64,000 bases of DNA from Cycas panzhihuaensis (lineage: Eukaryota > Cycadophyta): contig CM041465.1 of the NCBI GenBank assembly GCA_023213395.1, positions 89,783,741 to 89,847,740 of the forward strand, written 5' to 3'. The notes beneath the pieces were generated by a model that made no database searches, was not told where the DNA came from, and was given only the letters and a program-made list of their open reading frames with translations. Within the stretch, counting starts at the first letter, position 1. The number at the start of each line of letters is the position of its first letter. The position numbers and the translations under genes are program-made. Positions 21,641 through 34,564 of this stretch are shown piece by piece.

Positions 21641-23880
21641 AGGTAATCTTAGGGAGTAAAAATCTTAAATCAAGAGAAGCACCTAATTTATTCTTATTTT
21701 AAATAAAAATAGAGTGACATAATGAAAAATGTAATAACATATTAAAAAATATGATTACATAGCCAAAAACATAATGAACTAGTTAAAAGCATGACAAGAT
21801 AGACAAAAACTTGATTTTCCTAATTCCTTATTATAAAGATTATATTTTTTACTAGTTCCTTCTATTTTTAATAGGTACTTCGTGTTTTTCATAAATTCTA
21901 CCATATTTTTAGAGAAAATTTAAAAATAATATAAAACACTTTTAGTTGGGAACTTGCCAGATACCATACCACTTATTGTATCCTAGCTGTTTAAATCTAT
22001 TGGTGCTTTCCAATCTTCAAAACAGCTCTCTAAGTCTCCATAATCAAAATCTCAATAGTGAAATTTACCTTTGAATTGTAACTCCTACATGTGAAAATGA
22101 ATTAAGAAAGAACCATTTTTCCTTATAAAATAGCAATCCTCTAATAACAACTAAGTTCCTTATAGCTTCATTCTTCAATAAATTTTATCACGTGTAATTT
22201 AACTTGCATGTTTTAATTTCTCCTATAGATTTTTGTTGTGTTATGTAGTGACTTTTTTCCACCCTCTTTCTCTCTATTAATAGAGCAACCATGTTGAGAT
22301 AGACTTGAAATTAGGCCTAGAGATATATTACCCTTAACCTATCCATGTTTATACTCCATAAAATCCATTTCTCACCTATATTTGAATTCCATGTCCTTTT
22401 TGGCCTTTGGTCCTCCTTTTATTTCATGATCCTCCAAAGCACTACTAATGAGATTAAACTATAGAAACCATACCTCCAAAAATAGGTGTTAAAGATACTA
22501 AACTACAATAATTATAATATAACCCCACCTTTCCTAAGCACTAGTAAGTGGGAACCACCAAAGGGTTAAGTATTGGTGTTAGTTATTAAGATTTATGCAT
22601 GAGTCGCTAAGCCCACTAATAAGATGTAAGGCTACTAGGGCCACTAATAGGAGCATAAGGAAGAAAACAATTTTGTTTCTATTTAAAGGGTCGAATATCA
22701 CTTATGAAAGGGTTGAGTATTATTATCTTTTAAAGAGAAAGTACTTTGGTACTCCCTTTGGTGTTCAATTTATTTATGTATTTTGTTTTCATTAAGGTGA
22801 TATTTGGCATTTATTTCTATTGATCTACATTTGCAAAGTTGATTTTCTAAAAGGAAATGCTCTAATAACCACCCCCTCTAAAATCCCCCTTAACATGATG
22901 GGCAATCTAGTATTAAGTTTGAGTTTGAATGTGACCACACAAAGGGCTTTCTCAAGCTACCTTTATTCCATTTAAATAGAATATTCTTCATCACCTTCAC
23001 ATGTTAGAAACTCATCATCTAATCTGGTCTTTATTTTAGCATAGGAAAAAAAACTCAAGGCATCAAAATTTGAACTTCATTTCAATCCTAAAAGTCGAGT
23101 TACCACCATTAACCATCTTGCTCTCTATCATTAGCAAGAGATTCAGGTGATAAGGGGGCAAATATTTCATAGTAACTAACTCTCTTGGCCTAATTAGGTT
23201 CATGTCTTGGTTTATTTTCTCAAACCACTTAGTAGTTATAATTTCTATTTATGCAATGGATATTACTTAGTTACCATTTAATTATGGGATTTTATTTGGT
23301 TGATTATTTATTAGTGGAAACTTTTGTTAGGGTATGGCTAAATATGTATCATTTTTTTAAGATATGGTATTAATAATACTATCATGTAATTTAATGCTTA
23401 TATCCAATATAGCTTGTAAACCACTCTAAGTTTTCCCTTTTCAATCAGTTTCTCTTTTAACACTATCAAGCTTTACAATTAATTTTAGCCTCATTTTTAT
23501 CACATTTTAGTCTATTCTCTTTGTGTTTTACTCCCTATTAAAGTCATTAATATATTTAGAAGACCTTAGTAAGTCAATTTTGTTAAAGTATGCTTTCTAT
23601 TTCTATCTTTTTGGCCTTCCTAGCTTGTCATATTCTTAACAATACCAAAAATGTGATATTATAAATAAAACATGACAATCTCTTTATTTTTTTATTTTAT
23701 TTATAAAATCATATTTTTTAGTTATTTATCACTCTTTTCTACTGTCATACTCGTAATGTATAAAATAAAATGCTAATTCCTCATCTTTTTTGCTATGATT
23801 TCTACCTAGACTTGAAGTTTTGTATTACCCCACCTACCTTGACTAATTCATGATTATATCACCTTCCTCCATGCAAGATT
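21641..23880. other. AT-rich region, nothing recognised
   Basis: No domain, LTR pair or RNA gene was seen on either strand. Around 21710-21800 there is a loose short-period repeat of 'aaaaacataatgaa' type. The 66-codon frame at 22595 shows no family resemblance. Confidence 0.45.
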
Positions 23881-23881
23881 T

Positions 23882-24256
23882 GGTTAAGAAAAATTAGTCA
23901 AACTATCAAAGAATTAAAAATAGAGAAGTACATTACATAATAATAAAGTGGATTACACAAATAAATATCATAAAGACATTAACATAATTTGTACATAGCT
24001 TCTAAATAGGTGGAAAACCCCTTTAGGGGAAGAAAAACCACCTTAGAAGTAAATAATTGTATTAACAAAATCTATAGTATATATCATACATAATATGTCC
24101 TTAACTCTCCCTATTTTTAGGAGAGAAAATAGGAACCTTTAAATAGGTTGAGTAAGGCAACTACCCAGTCAACCATTTTTTTAAATTAATATAATATAAT
24201 ACATAAAGTAAATTTCTCTTTAAATTAAAAACATAAGGTAATATTACTTGTTAATA
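23882..24256 (-). repeat. Putative 3' LTR of copia element 3
   Basis: The right end is set by a PPT-like tract: on the - strand ATTAAAGAGGGA is followed by TATTAACAAGTAATATTACC, a plausible LTR start with TG decayed to TA. The left end is not certain. The segment includes a purine/pyrimidine palindrome AACCCCTTTAGGGG near 24018. Confidence 0.55.
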
Positions 24257-25860
24257 TCCCTCTTTAATGATATCTTATATACAAATATGATGAAGACTTT
24301 AACATGTTGATCCCTATTTAATGAAGACTTCATCAATCTTGATTAGTTGGTATAGCTTATCAAACTTGGCTTCTATAAGTAGCTTCATTAAGATATATAT
24401 AACTTAAATATCTATAGGATAATATAGTAAGTGAATGATTTTATCATTTACCAAATTCTAAATAAAGTATTGATGTAGTCCAATGTGTTTTGTTTTAGAA
24501 TAAGCAACAAGATTAGTAGCAATAGAAATAGCACTTTGATCATCAATATTTAAGCCAATAGAAGATAAAAAAAAATTAAGTTCATTTAATAAAAATTTAA
24601 TCTATAATATTTCTTTATTGGTTTCAATAAGAGCTCGATACTCAACTTTAGTTGTAGAAAGTGTTAATAATTAAATCTTTTTGCTTGACCAAGTAATTGG
24701 AGGGGATTTAAAAAAAAAAGATATACCTAACTATATATTTTCTTCCATTGGTATCTACTGTCCAGTCTGAATCTATATAACTAATTAGTTAAAAATGATC
24801 ATTAGGTTGTTGATAAGTTAAACCAAAATGAATTATACCTTTAAGATAGCATAGGATTCTCTTGGTTGCTCTCTAATATGATTCATATGGTTGCTCCATG
24901 AATCTGGAACACAAAGCTATAGGGTAAGAAATATCAGGTCAACTGTGAGTAAGATAAATTAAATTACAAATTAGTTGGTAATATAGAGTTGAGTCAATTG
25001 ATGGTGTAGTATAGTACAGTCAATTTAGTTTAATACTATATAAGGATTGCGACAGGTTTGTAGTCTTCCATATTCAATATCTTTGAAAGATCCAAAACAT
25101 ATTTGGGTTAAGAAATGACAATTTCAATTTTTTTTTTTTTGACAAACTTGAAGTCCTAAAAAATAATGTAGTAGGCCTAAATCTATCATTTTAAATTAAG
25201 ACATTAAGCTAGATTTTAAATTTAAAATATCAAAAGTTAAAGATCTAGCAAGTATAATGTCATGTACATAAAGAATTAAAAAAAGTAATATCATTGTTGT
25301 CTTTCTTAAAGTAAAGATTGGGGTCAGTAATACATTTAGTAAAACCATTATTTAAGAGATATTGATCAATTTTATTGTACAAAGCCCAAGGAGCTTGTTT
25401 GAGTCTATATAAAGATTTCTTTAGTTTGCATATTAAATTAGGATCTGAAATAAAGCCTTGAGGTTACTTCATGTAAATGTACTCTTCTAAGTCTCCATTT
25501 AAAAAGGCATTTTTAACATTCATTTAATGTATATTAAATTTAGTTATGAATGAAATAATAACTTTAATAGTATTCATTTTAACTACAAGATAAAATGTCT
25601 CATTATAGTTTATACCATTAATCTGAGAAAAACCTTTAGCCACTAGACATACTTTATATTTCTTGATGGCACCTTTAGAGTTATATTTTATATGATAGAC
25701 CCATTTACAATCTACCAATTTTTTTCCTAAAGGAAGAGGTACTAAGTCCCAAGATTTGTTTTTAATAAGAGCTTCAAATTCATTTTTCATTGCTTACTGT
25801 CAGACTAGATTTTGACTAGCTTCTTTAAAGGAATTTTAATCAATTTAGGACATTATCTTT
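24257..25860 (-). pseudogene. Copia RT and RNase H, element 3 (5'-truncated)
   Basis: The - strand open stretch 25790-25524 begins MKNEFEALIKNKSWDLVPLP, then 'KWVYHIKYNSKGAIKKYK', the start of copia RT. The active site near 25250 reads LYVHDIILA (YVDD with His). RNase H near 24660-24400 reads 'LSTTKVEYRALIETNKEIL', 'NIDDQSAISIA' and 'KTKHIGLHQYF'. Integrase, protease and gag are absent: the element stops near 25860, next to another LTR. Frame broken by stops. Confidence 0.82.
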
Positions 25861-26146
25861 ACCATAAGAGTAAAGTGAATATTAGAGATGTAAATCCATA
25901 AGGTAAGAAAAGACATAAATAATAAACAAATTAAAGGATTAAATATGTACAAAAGATAAAATACCTTATAGAAATTATCATTTCTAATTATTGTAATTGG
26001 CACGTATATATAATTATAGTATATTATTATTCAACTATACATGAGAACCATTATAACTACTACATTAACAAATGATACTAATTTAACATTACATAAATGC
26101 GTTAAGAGAGTATCTTAATATTAAATAATTAAATATTATTCTAATA
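25861..26146 (-). repeat. Putative LTR of a further - strand element
   Basis: The right edge is supported by a G-rich tract on the - strand (ATGGGAGGGGGG, 26147-26158) followed by TATTAGAATAATATTT, the layout of PPT plus LTR start. The left edge is undefined; it meets the truncated RT of element 3. The adjoining 26159-26346 would be its 3' untranslated part and is cut by an F2 LTR. Confidence 0.5.
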
Positions 26147-26346
26147 CCCCCCTCCCATAATATTTAATTATTAGTGTCACATCAATGCATACTAAGGATA
26201 GCACGCTTTCATCAAGACAGGAACTATGCATCTTCTTTAAATAAGATAGGCTCCATCCACCTTCTTCACCTATCCTGAAATCTATAATATATCTTGAAAT
26301 TACACCAACCATTTCTTATTGATGTCTATATAAAACAAGCTCCATC

Positions 26347-26855
26347 TAATAGATGTTAATGCATTAAGGTCTTTAGATTAATTATATAAAGGTGACTTTA
26401 GGTTAGCTAAGTCACATAGTTAAATGTAATTTCATTTATATTTAAGTGTAATTTTGAGATTATGTCATTAGGTGAAAAACTCTTTTGGAAACCCTATTGC
26501 ATATCCTCTGATATATAAGATTGAATGTGAAAGGGAGAGCCATAGTTCTTACCTTTTATTTTTTATTTCAATCTTGTTTTCTCTATTTTTCTCTTACTAT
26601 ATGCCATTGGTTTAGTGTAGTGGATTGTGGCAACTAGATCCATCACCCAACAACTAGTATCAAAGTCATTATTGACTACATTTCCCTACTAGGCTTGTAA
26701 GGATCCATTAATACCTCTCATTCATAATTCATGTGAGGTTGAGAGCTTATTTGAGAATCTTATTTTATATTAGAGAGTTTAAAATTATATTATTTTATAT
26801 ATTATTGCATTTGATATATGTGTAGAAATTTCGAGGTAAAAATAAGTCTGAGTAT
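26347..26855 (+). mobile_element. F2 copia 5' end fragment (LTR plus leader)
   Basis: LTR at 26347-26652 (306 bp, TAATAGATGTTAATGC...CACCCAACA), followed by a PBS remnant TAGTATCAAAGTC and about 200 bp of leader matching 34551-34740 and 49476-49680. Homology stops near 26855, where unrelated sequence and then gypsy pol begin. It is left-flanked by CCATC (26342-26346). Confidence 0.82.
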
Positions 26856-26879
26856 ACCTTGATAAAATATTAATTATTA

Positions 26880-29620
26880 TATAATGGTCCACACTAAAAA
26901 TTCTCACATAATTATGGGATTTTCTTAGATTGGTTGGATTTTATTATTGTTTTGTCAAAAAATATGCTTTGATAGTTGCTCCCCTAATAAACTTACTATG
27001 TAAAGATTAGTTTCAACGGTTAGTTGGAATTGATGATGCCTTCAATTATCTAAAAATACTTATGTCTTATACACTAGTCCTCATTACCCCTTATTTGTTA
27101 TAACCTTTTTAGATAAAATGTGATGCCTCTAGAGTTGGGATAGGAGTTATCTTCATATAGAATTTCCATCCCATTCATTTAAAAGCTAGAAGCTCAAAGA
27201 CCATGAGTGTCACTTTTCAACATATCAAAAGGAAATGAGGGTTATTCTTCATGCAGTAGATAAGTAGTATAAATATATACTTAGATCCAAGTTCAGTATT
27301 CTGAATGACCATCATAGTCTCTAACACCTATTAGATCAATTAGTTCTATTCGAGGAATAGGCCAAGTAGGTTAATAGACTTCAATTTTTTACTTTTCTAT
27401 TGCTTATAAAAAGGGCAAGGATAATGTTATTACAAATGCTCTTTTTCATCTTCCCATAGACCCAACCATTCAAGCCATTTCCCTCCTCTAATCCTTTGGC
27501 TAGATGACCTTGTCCATGATACTAAATCCTAGGTTAAATTTTCCACATGGAAAAATAAAGTCCAAAATCATGAAAACTAAGATCTATATAATAATTACCT
27601 TCTATATCAAAATCAAATTTTTGTCCATCTAGCATTATCCTTATCCCTCATATTCGAGTTGAATACCATAATAGTCTTCTTGGTAGTCACTCAGGGTTTG
27701 ATAAAACATACCACCAAATTCAATTAGACTTCTAATGGCCCTACATATAGTCCACCATCCTTATGTATGTCTTAAAATGTAAACCATGCTAATGAAATAA
27801 TGTTGAGAGCAAAACCCAACCTAGCCTCCTTCAATCCTTGAAAATCTCCCAAGATAAATGGTAATACATTGCCATGGATTTTATTAGTAGGTTACCATTA
27901 TCTATAGGATATGACTGCTGATAAGATAAGGTCCCAATAACCTGAAATCGCCACTAAGATCTAAACTATTTTTGTAACTAGTTACGGAAATCAAAACTAA
28001 AATTTAACATGCAAATTCCTAAACCAAAGATAATATAATAAAATGAATAAGAAAACCAAGCATCATATATACACATGATATAATGTGGTAAAACCCTAGT
28101 AGTGTGCTAGGGAAACATCCACATAGGAAAGGTATCGATCTTTATTATCAAGAATAGAGAAATGTATATAATCTATAACAAAGTGCTCACAACAACAACA
28201 ACCAGCCACCCAACTCCTCACAGTACATACAATACATTGAACACCATCAACATAATAAAAAATACTCTAAATTAGGCTACATGAGAGAGTCATACAAGGC
28301 ACAAATCTTGACCATAGAATCTAGGGTATTTTGAGTGAATGACCATGATTCTCTTTACAATTTAATATACTTTCTAGTGCTAGCTTTTTGGGTCAGGGGC
28401 TATCGCTCCCAAACCCCCCCTTTGTAAGGGGCGTTCTACACCCCCCACATCCCCTAGCCAAGGGGGGCTCCCACCACCCTTGGAACCCCCCAAGGAAGGT
28501 TTGGGGCAGAAATTGCACTGCCAACCTATCAAACTCTTAGCCTCCAAACCATTGTTGTTATATTATCTAACAATGACTCAATTTGGATCATCATCAACTA
28601 TAGTATGTTTACTTCTTACTAGTTCATATAATATACAAAGCTCCTTAGTTGGTCAATCTCTACATCTAATTTATCTTTCATCTTCATGGTTTCCCATCCA
28701 CCATAGTCTCTAACTATGATCTAAAATTCATAAGCACATTTTAGCAAGAATATTTTTGGGTATTCAACATTTTTTTTAACATGAGATCATCATATCATCC
28801 CTAAACAAATGGATAATTAGATGTCCTTAATAAAACATTGGAAACATACCTATGTTGTTTTTTATCAGACCATCAAAGCTATTGGACTTCTTGGTTGAAA
28901 CTAATAAAATATTGATATAACTCTTCCCGTCAATCTTCCATTGGGATGACCCCATTTATGGCCTTTTATGGATATCCCCCACCATCACACCACACATTGG
29001 ATACTAATTCTTAAACAATGAGAGCACTACAAAATCTATAAGATATAGATCAAATTTTATGTACTCTTAAACAAAACCTAATAACAGCACAAAATTGAAT
29101 GAAGTAATTAGCTAATAGCCACTAGTATGAGAGAGTATTTATTATGGGTGATTTGGTCTTCCTTCATCTCTAATCTTATAAGTAGCAATCTCCATACCAT
29201 AAGAAATCCCATAAATTAAGCCCTTGCTATTATGGCCCTTAAAAAGTTCTTTTAAGAATAGGTGAAGTTGTCTATACCCTAGACCTTCCCCCTGACTCCA
29301 AAATTCATAGTCTTTTATGTATCCTACTTAAAGAAATATCTCAAAATAGTTGATATCTCATAAACAACCCTTCCCATCCTCCATGAAGAAGGAGTCCTTA
29401 TGATCCCTCTAGTAGGTATTCTGGATTCTCACTAATGCCATATCTGGAATAGAACTATTTTTAAGTACTTAGTGTAGTGGGTTGAATGTGATCTTGATGA
29501 AGTAACTTAGGAATTAAAAGAATTTATCTAGTAACATCCCTACCTTTAGCACTTTGGGAACTCAATGTCTTAGGGAGGGAGACCTATTAAGTAGCATTCC
29601 AAGGTTAATAATACAAAAGC
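26880..29620 (+). pseudogene. Degenerate Ty3/gypsy pol, split by a solo LTR
   Basis: RNase H about 27080-27440 (WXRSYLHI, 'STYQKEMRVILHAVDK'), integrase zinc end about 27700-27800, and integrase core entering at 'MDFIS' near 27865. The core is broken at 27916 and resumes at 28578. After the LTR come 'YHPQTNG' (28795), 'LNKTLETYLCCF', 'SSIGMTPFMAFYGYPPP' and 'MGDLVFLHL', the typical gypsy integrase C-terminal region. Near 29550 'MGTQCLREGD' matches the usual C-terminal end. Heavily decayed. The 5' part is missing. Confidence 0.85.
27916..28572 (-). mobile_element. Solo LTR, family S, copy 2
   Basis: 657 bp in reverse orientation. + strand begins TGCTGATAAGATAAGG and ends TATTATCTAACA. A perfect 5-bp duplication ATGAC sits at 27911-27915 and 28573-28577. 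It shares the C/G-rich block (28380-28510) and the TGCTAGGGAAACATCCACAT block with copies 1, 3 and 4. It interrupts the integrase frame of the surrounding gypsy element. The apparent 77-codon frame at 28480 crosses its end and is not a gene. Confidence 0.92.
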
Positions 29621-29997
29621 ATCTAATCACATGGAGAAGGTTAAGGCTAAATCACAACTATATGAATAAGGAAAGGATAAGGAAAATTATTAATTCATGT
29701 GCACTAGTTGCATATCTCTACCAATGGGAGTTTAGAGCCTATGATGTTGCTAATAGGATATTAGAGTTAGTACCCATTCTTTTCTATATAAGGCCAAGTA
29801 ATTACAAAAAGAACACACAAACTATTTTATGATCTTCTGAGATCATACGAGAGTACATCTATCTTTTGGTGATCATTAAACGTTCTCGCACTCTATTTGT
29901 TATAATTATGCTTTTGGATTCATAATAAAAGATATTTTGAGCTCTCCAATATTCCTAAAGGTGTTCTTTAAGTGTAACTTATGGATGGGATTATTAC
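29621..29997 (+). repeat. Possible 3' LTR of the gypsy element
   Basis: Follows the pol end and a purine tract (TTAGGGAGGGAGA, near 29571). It contains TATATAAGG at 29790 and AATAAA-like signals near 29930, which suits an LTR, but no partner LTR is in the window, so this is tentative. Confidence 0.35.
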
Positions 29998-30079
29998 ATC
30001 ATGTGAATGGTGGGATTATATATGTGTCATATCATTAACATTAAATATTACATATGTGATTAAATCACATATTCCAATA
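29998..30079 (-). repeat. Fragment of a copia-type LTR end
   Basis: About 80 bp nearly identical to 33513-33594, including the palindrome ATATGTGATTAAATCACATAT. It ends CCAATA, followed by a pyrimidine tract TTTTTCCTTAG, so on the - strand it reads as PPT then LTR start TATTGGAATATGTG. Confidence 0.6.
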
Positions 30080-32324
30080 TTTTTCCTTAGTGTTTAATAT
30101 CTTTAAATATTAGCCTTTAAGTCCATAATCTATTATTTATTTCATCCTATATAGCTATATCTATAATATGTATCCTATATCATTACTTGTAACCTGTAAT
30201 CATCATGTCATACATGTACTTAGCTCTTATAAGCATTAACTTGTATACATGTGTATAAAACTATATATAGTCATATATGTACCTTAGTGACTAGTTGTGA
30301 ATAACTAACCTATAAATATCAACCATTATTAACCAATATATGAAGTGTTTTCTTGAACATCTATATATATTCACCTATCAAGTGGCTTTCAAATATCATC
30401 AACTATCCATTAAATCAATAATATTAATAAACAAATTGATTACTAGGTCCATATAAAATAATAATCATCTATCAAAATATATGGGCAACCAACCTCTATA
30501 ATCACTAGTTTTTTAGGTAATTATTTTAGATATATGGTTCATCATCTTTTAAAATACTTATTACAAGAGTAACATAATCTTGCCTCTTGCATACAAGTTA
30601 GAATAACACAATTGAGTGTGTTATGCAAGAGTATCTTGTGAAACTTTACTTGTCTCTTATGAATAAGATTTTTGTTTATGTGCGTTATCACTTGTACACT
30701 TCTATAAAGTTTTTTTTGTAATCATTCTTTAATTACATTATCAAATCAAATATCTTAAAATAACTAACTTTAAAAACAAATCAAACTACTTGGCCAATAC
30801 AAGTTAGATGCAACAAGGTAATATTAAAATATGTTTCTATGCCTCCTGTTATACATGGCTAATTAAAATTCTCACTAGCAAATACAAATAAATATCATAA
30901 TTTAACTAGATAATCTCAATAGCTAATTATTAATTGGATAACATCAATAACTAATTTAGTATGCTAATAAATAAATATATGAGACTTTTCTCCTTGTCTC
31001 ACTAATAGATAGAATTTCTCTTATTAACTCCTCACCTCTTTAACATCAATTAAACTAGGCCTTTTATTAAAATATTAGGTGGTAACATCAATCATCAAAT
31101 AGGTATAATCATTATTCATTAAAAAAACTATCCAAATAACCAAGTGATTTGTTATTTAATTAGTGTTGTGTAATTCCACTAGACTAAATATATTAATTTT
31201 AAGGGGGTTTTGCATAACTAACATATTAATAAGTTTTACATATCAATATTATATCAAATATATCTCACTTAATGTATTTTTTAATTATTTTGAGCCTTTA
31301 AATATCATAAATGAGCCTTAAATTTATCACTTTTAAATAAAACTTTCTTTCTCTTTCTCAATCAACTAGAAATATCTTCTTTATCATATTTAGAGCCTTT
31401 CAAAACATTATAATATCTAAAAATTTTCATAAACATGGTTATAGAATGTAATTGTATGAGGTTAAAAGTACTTTTACCAACTTCACCCATTAATATCTTT
31501 ATCATCTACTATCTAAAATATGTCTTGCAATAACTCATTTTAATCATCTCAAAGTTCTCTTTCCAATGCAACTAACAACACTTGATTCTAATATTCTAGT
31601 GAGACGTTATGGTGGAAATATGCTAGTGTATCTTGAAAATTTATGCAATCCTTTAGAAATTAGATTTAAAATTCTAAAGTATTTTTAATTTGATTAATAA
31701 TTTTTATAATTGAAAAAACTTTCAATCTAGTTTAATTTGATTTAGAATCTTCCCCTTTTAATGATAAGCCCTTGGTCTTATGGCTTGCCCATGTGACCAC
31801 CTACTAATCTGGTGGGGCGCTAATAAATTTTAAAATTTTATTAAAAATAATTCAATTTAAAAAATATTTTACAAATTTTTATCCTTTTAAAAAATATACT
31901 ATGTTAAAATTCTCTATAATATCAAATCATTAGGCATTTATAATTTATAGAGCTAATTGATTTTATGGAAATAAGTTAAATGACTATGCCATAAGGCATC
32001 TTTCTCTATGTGGCACAAAGTTTTTTATGGTTAACTCTATATATGGTTTTGTCTATCCATGGAAATTTTTGTGGCTATGATTTGTGCATATAGGCAATTT
32101 ATATTTTTTCTTGAATAGGGCAACTCAGTGGATATTTCTAAGCTTATTCAAATGGGAGGTGATGTTGGGTATTACGCTTCACTTCTTCATTTTACATCAT
32201 AAGACAAGGGTGATGCCATGTTGAATTATCACTAGTAGAGCTAAGACAAGTATGTAGCACATGTTGAATTATTATGATGATGAAATGAAAATATTTGTGA
32301 GGGCATCATCATTATGAAAATTAT

Positions 32325-32345
32325 ACACACACACACACACACACA
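32325..32345. repeat. (AC)n microsatellite
   Basis: About ten uninterrupted AC units. Confidence 0.95.
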
Positions 32346-32415
32346 TACATTATGGATGTTATTATTATTTAAGGGCATGAGAAAATAAAAATTAATATTA
32401 AGGGCATTATAGATG

Positions 32416-32723
32416 GTAACTTTACCAAATAGGCTACTCTTTATAATGTACAAACTTGTTACATACTTCATGTCTCACTAATAGGGTACTAACTTCATTC
32501 TAGTAGCAAATCTCTATTTGAGACACTCATAAAGCCCTTTAGAATGGTTTATTAGTGATAATGAATCTTGAAGTAGGACTCTTACAACTGCCTTCATAAA
32601 TGAACTAGAAACTTATCTTCATAACATTCTATCTTGTTGTATCTAGTTATGAGATTATGTGAGATGTTTAGTCTCATAAAATCTTGATCACTTTGTAGGG
32701 GGTAGCCTATTTGGTAAAGTTAC
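32416..32723. repeat. MITE-like segment with 22-bp perfect terminal inverted repeats
   Basis: GTAACTTTACCAAATAGGCTAC at 32416-32437 recurs as its exact reverse complement at 32702-32723. The enclosed unit is 308 bp and has no coding. Size and arms suit a MITE, but no convincing target duplication is visible, so the class is open. Confidence 0.6.
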
Positions 32724-33060
32724 TAGTGATAGTTTCTTGTCTCCTCATCACATCATTAGTGGGCTCACATTTTCAAATACTTGGATATTCATGAATATAT
32801 ACATAACATGCTAAAATAACATCCATAATAAATTAAATTAACATACCATTAATTTATTGTCATTCATGCAACTTCATGTATCTTCATCTCTATATGTGGC
32901 TCTTCATTAATCTTCATCTTTCTCCTATATCTTGGTCACATGTCACTAGCAAAGTTGGCATATTTAGACTATAGGATCATCGTATCCACCTCATAATTGG
33001 CTCTTGTACTAGCTCTATATAGGCTTCTTTCATGTTGCACAAGATCTTTCAACTAACTAT

Positions 33061-33594
33061 GGATTTGATACAATGATAGAATTTATAATTATAATTGTAA
33101 TGCTATATTAGAAATGTATAGTATAACACAATGAAATATATCATGCATGTATGATAATTGAATTATCTCATGAGTATATATACATATGTAAAGGATAAAT
33201 ATGAATGTAAAGTAAGTAACATATAAATCATGCATCATAACTATTATAAGCATTCACCATACCAGAGACACTGAGATTTATATGTGGAAAACTCGGTGTG
33301 GGAAAAATTATAAGAGAAGGTGGAGTTGGGAGCTCCTCTTAATGATCAGAATAATTACATCTCTAGGTCATAGATCATTTTCAAGTTCTCAAGTGGTATG
33401 TGTACATGTTTATATCAAGAGTTACCTCATGAGTATCCTATCATTTCTCTTGACCCTTTTCATCATCTAATAGCATATTTACATAGATATATTTACCTTT
33501 CACATCTCTCAATATATATGAATAATAGGATTGTGTATGTGTCACATCATTAATATTAAACATTACATATGTGATTAAATCACATATTCCAATA
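33061..33594 (-). repeat. Putative 3' LTR of copia element 4
   Basis: The right end matches the LTR end at 30079 and is followed by a PPT-like tract (AAAGGAAAT on the - strand). 'AGATTTATATGTGGAAAACTC' near 33270 resembles a motif common in copia LTRs. The left boundary is uncertain: a PBS-like GGATTTGATACAATG near 33060-33074 would allow the alternative that this LTR belongs to an element on its left. Confidence 0.5.
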
Positions 33595-34236
33595 ATTTCC
33601 TTTGTATTTAACTAAAATAGGTGTAATCATGATTTATTTACCTTTGTTTTTTAGGAATCATTCTTATAGACTCTATTCTCATTGCAAACAACATCTCTGC
33701 TTATGATAATCTTCTTTCTTTTTGGGTTATATAGTTTATAGGCCTTTGATTCTTCTAAATAGCATATAAAGACACACTTTACACATATATATTATGACTT
33801 AATTCTTATTTTATTTGGTATATGGGTGTATGTGATACACCCAAAATTTATTAAATGTTAAATATTTAGTTGATGTTTTAATCATGTTTACTATGTTTTC
33901 TCTTTGTTCATACTAGTGACTACCTTTGTTGTATATCTATTAAGTAAGTAAACCATTGTATTAGCTACTTCATCCTAAAACTCATTTCCAAGTCTAAGTC
34001 TTAAGCACGATTCTTTTTATTTTTATTATAGTTTTATTTCTTTCTCTACTATTCCATTTTATCATGGAGTATATGGATTAGAAAGCTACCTCCTAATCTA
34101 ATGCCTTTAATAAGAAACCTTAAACTCATTTGATATGAATTCTCCCTTATTATTTGATCTTAGGAGAAAAATATAAAGACCACTTTATTTTTCAATCATG
34201 GTCTTGAATTTAATAAGTTTTTCAAATACCTTTTTA
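33595..34236 (-). pseudogene. Copia element 4 integrase, C-terminal half
   Basis: On the - strand: 'NPYTPXQNGIVEKEIKL' (catalytic Glu region), 'LRLGNEFXDEVANTMVYLLNRY' and 'INFGCITYTHIPNK', standard copia integrase wording. RT and RNase H are missing between here and the LTR end at 33594. The integrase is interrupted at 34237 by a complete F2 element and resumes at 41967. Confidence 0.75.
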
Positions 34237-34550
34237 TGATGGATGTTAATGCATCAAGGTCATTTAATTAATTAGATAAATTATATGAAGGTGACTTTAT
34301 GTTAGCTAAGTTACATAATTAAATGTAATTTCATTTACATTTAAGTGTAATTTTGGGATCATGTCATTAGGTGGAAAACTCCTATGGAAACCCTTATGCA
34401 CATCCTCTAATATATAAGATTGAATGTGAAGGGGAGAGAAATAATTCTCACCTCTTATTTTTACATTCAATCTTATTCTCTCTATTTTATTTTTCTTGTG
34501 TGCCATTGCTTTAGTATAGTAGATTATGGCACTAGATCCTTCACCCAACA
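34237..34550 (+). repeat. F2 copy 1, 5' LTR
   Basis: 314 bp, TG...CA. Shares with the 3' LTR the distinctive 'ttagataaattat' segment. The two differ at roughly one position in ten by eye. Confidence 0.92.
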
Positions 34551-34552
34551 AT

Positions 34553-34564
34553 TAGTATCAGAGC
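34553..34564 (+). promoter_or_regulatory. F2 copy 1 primer-binding site
   Basis: TAGTATCAGAGC, two bases after the LTR. It is the initiator-Met PBS TGGTATCAGAGC with one G-to-A change. Confidence 0.8.

Larger units (their letters stand above)
30080..33060. other. AT-rich region without recognisable coding
   Basis: About 3 kb with no domain on either strand. It holds a (CA)n run at 32325-32345 and a MITE-like inverted repeat (32416-32723). It could be the decayed interior of a non-autonomous element, since related LTR ends lie at both sides. Confidence 0.45.

Noticed and set aside
28480-28713. 77-codon + strand frame
   Set aside because: It begins inside solo LTR copy 2 and crosses into gypsy integrase, so it is not a gene.
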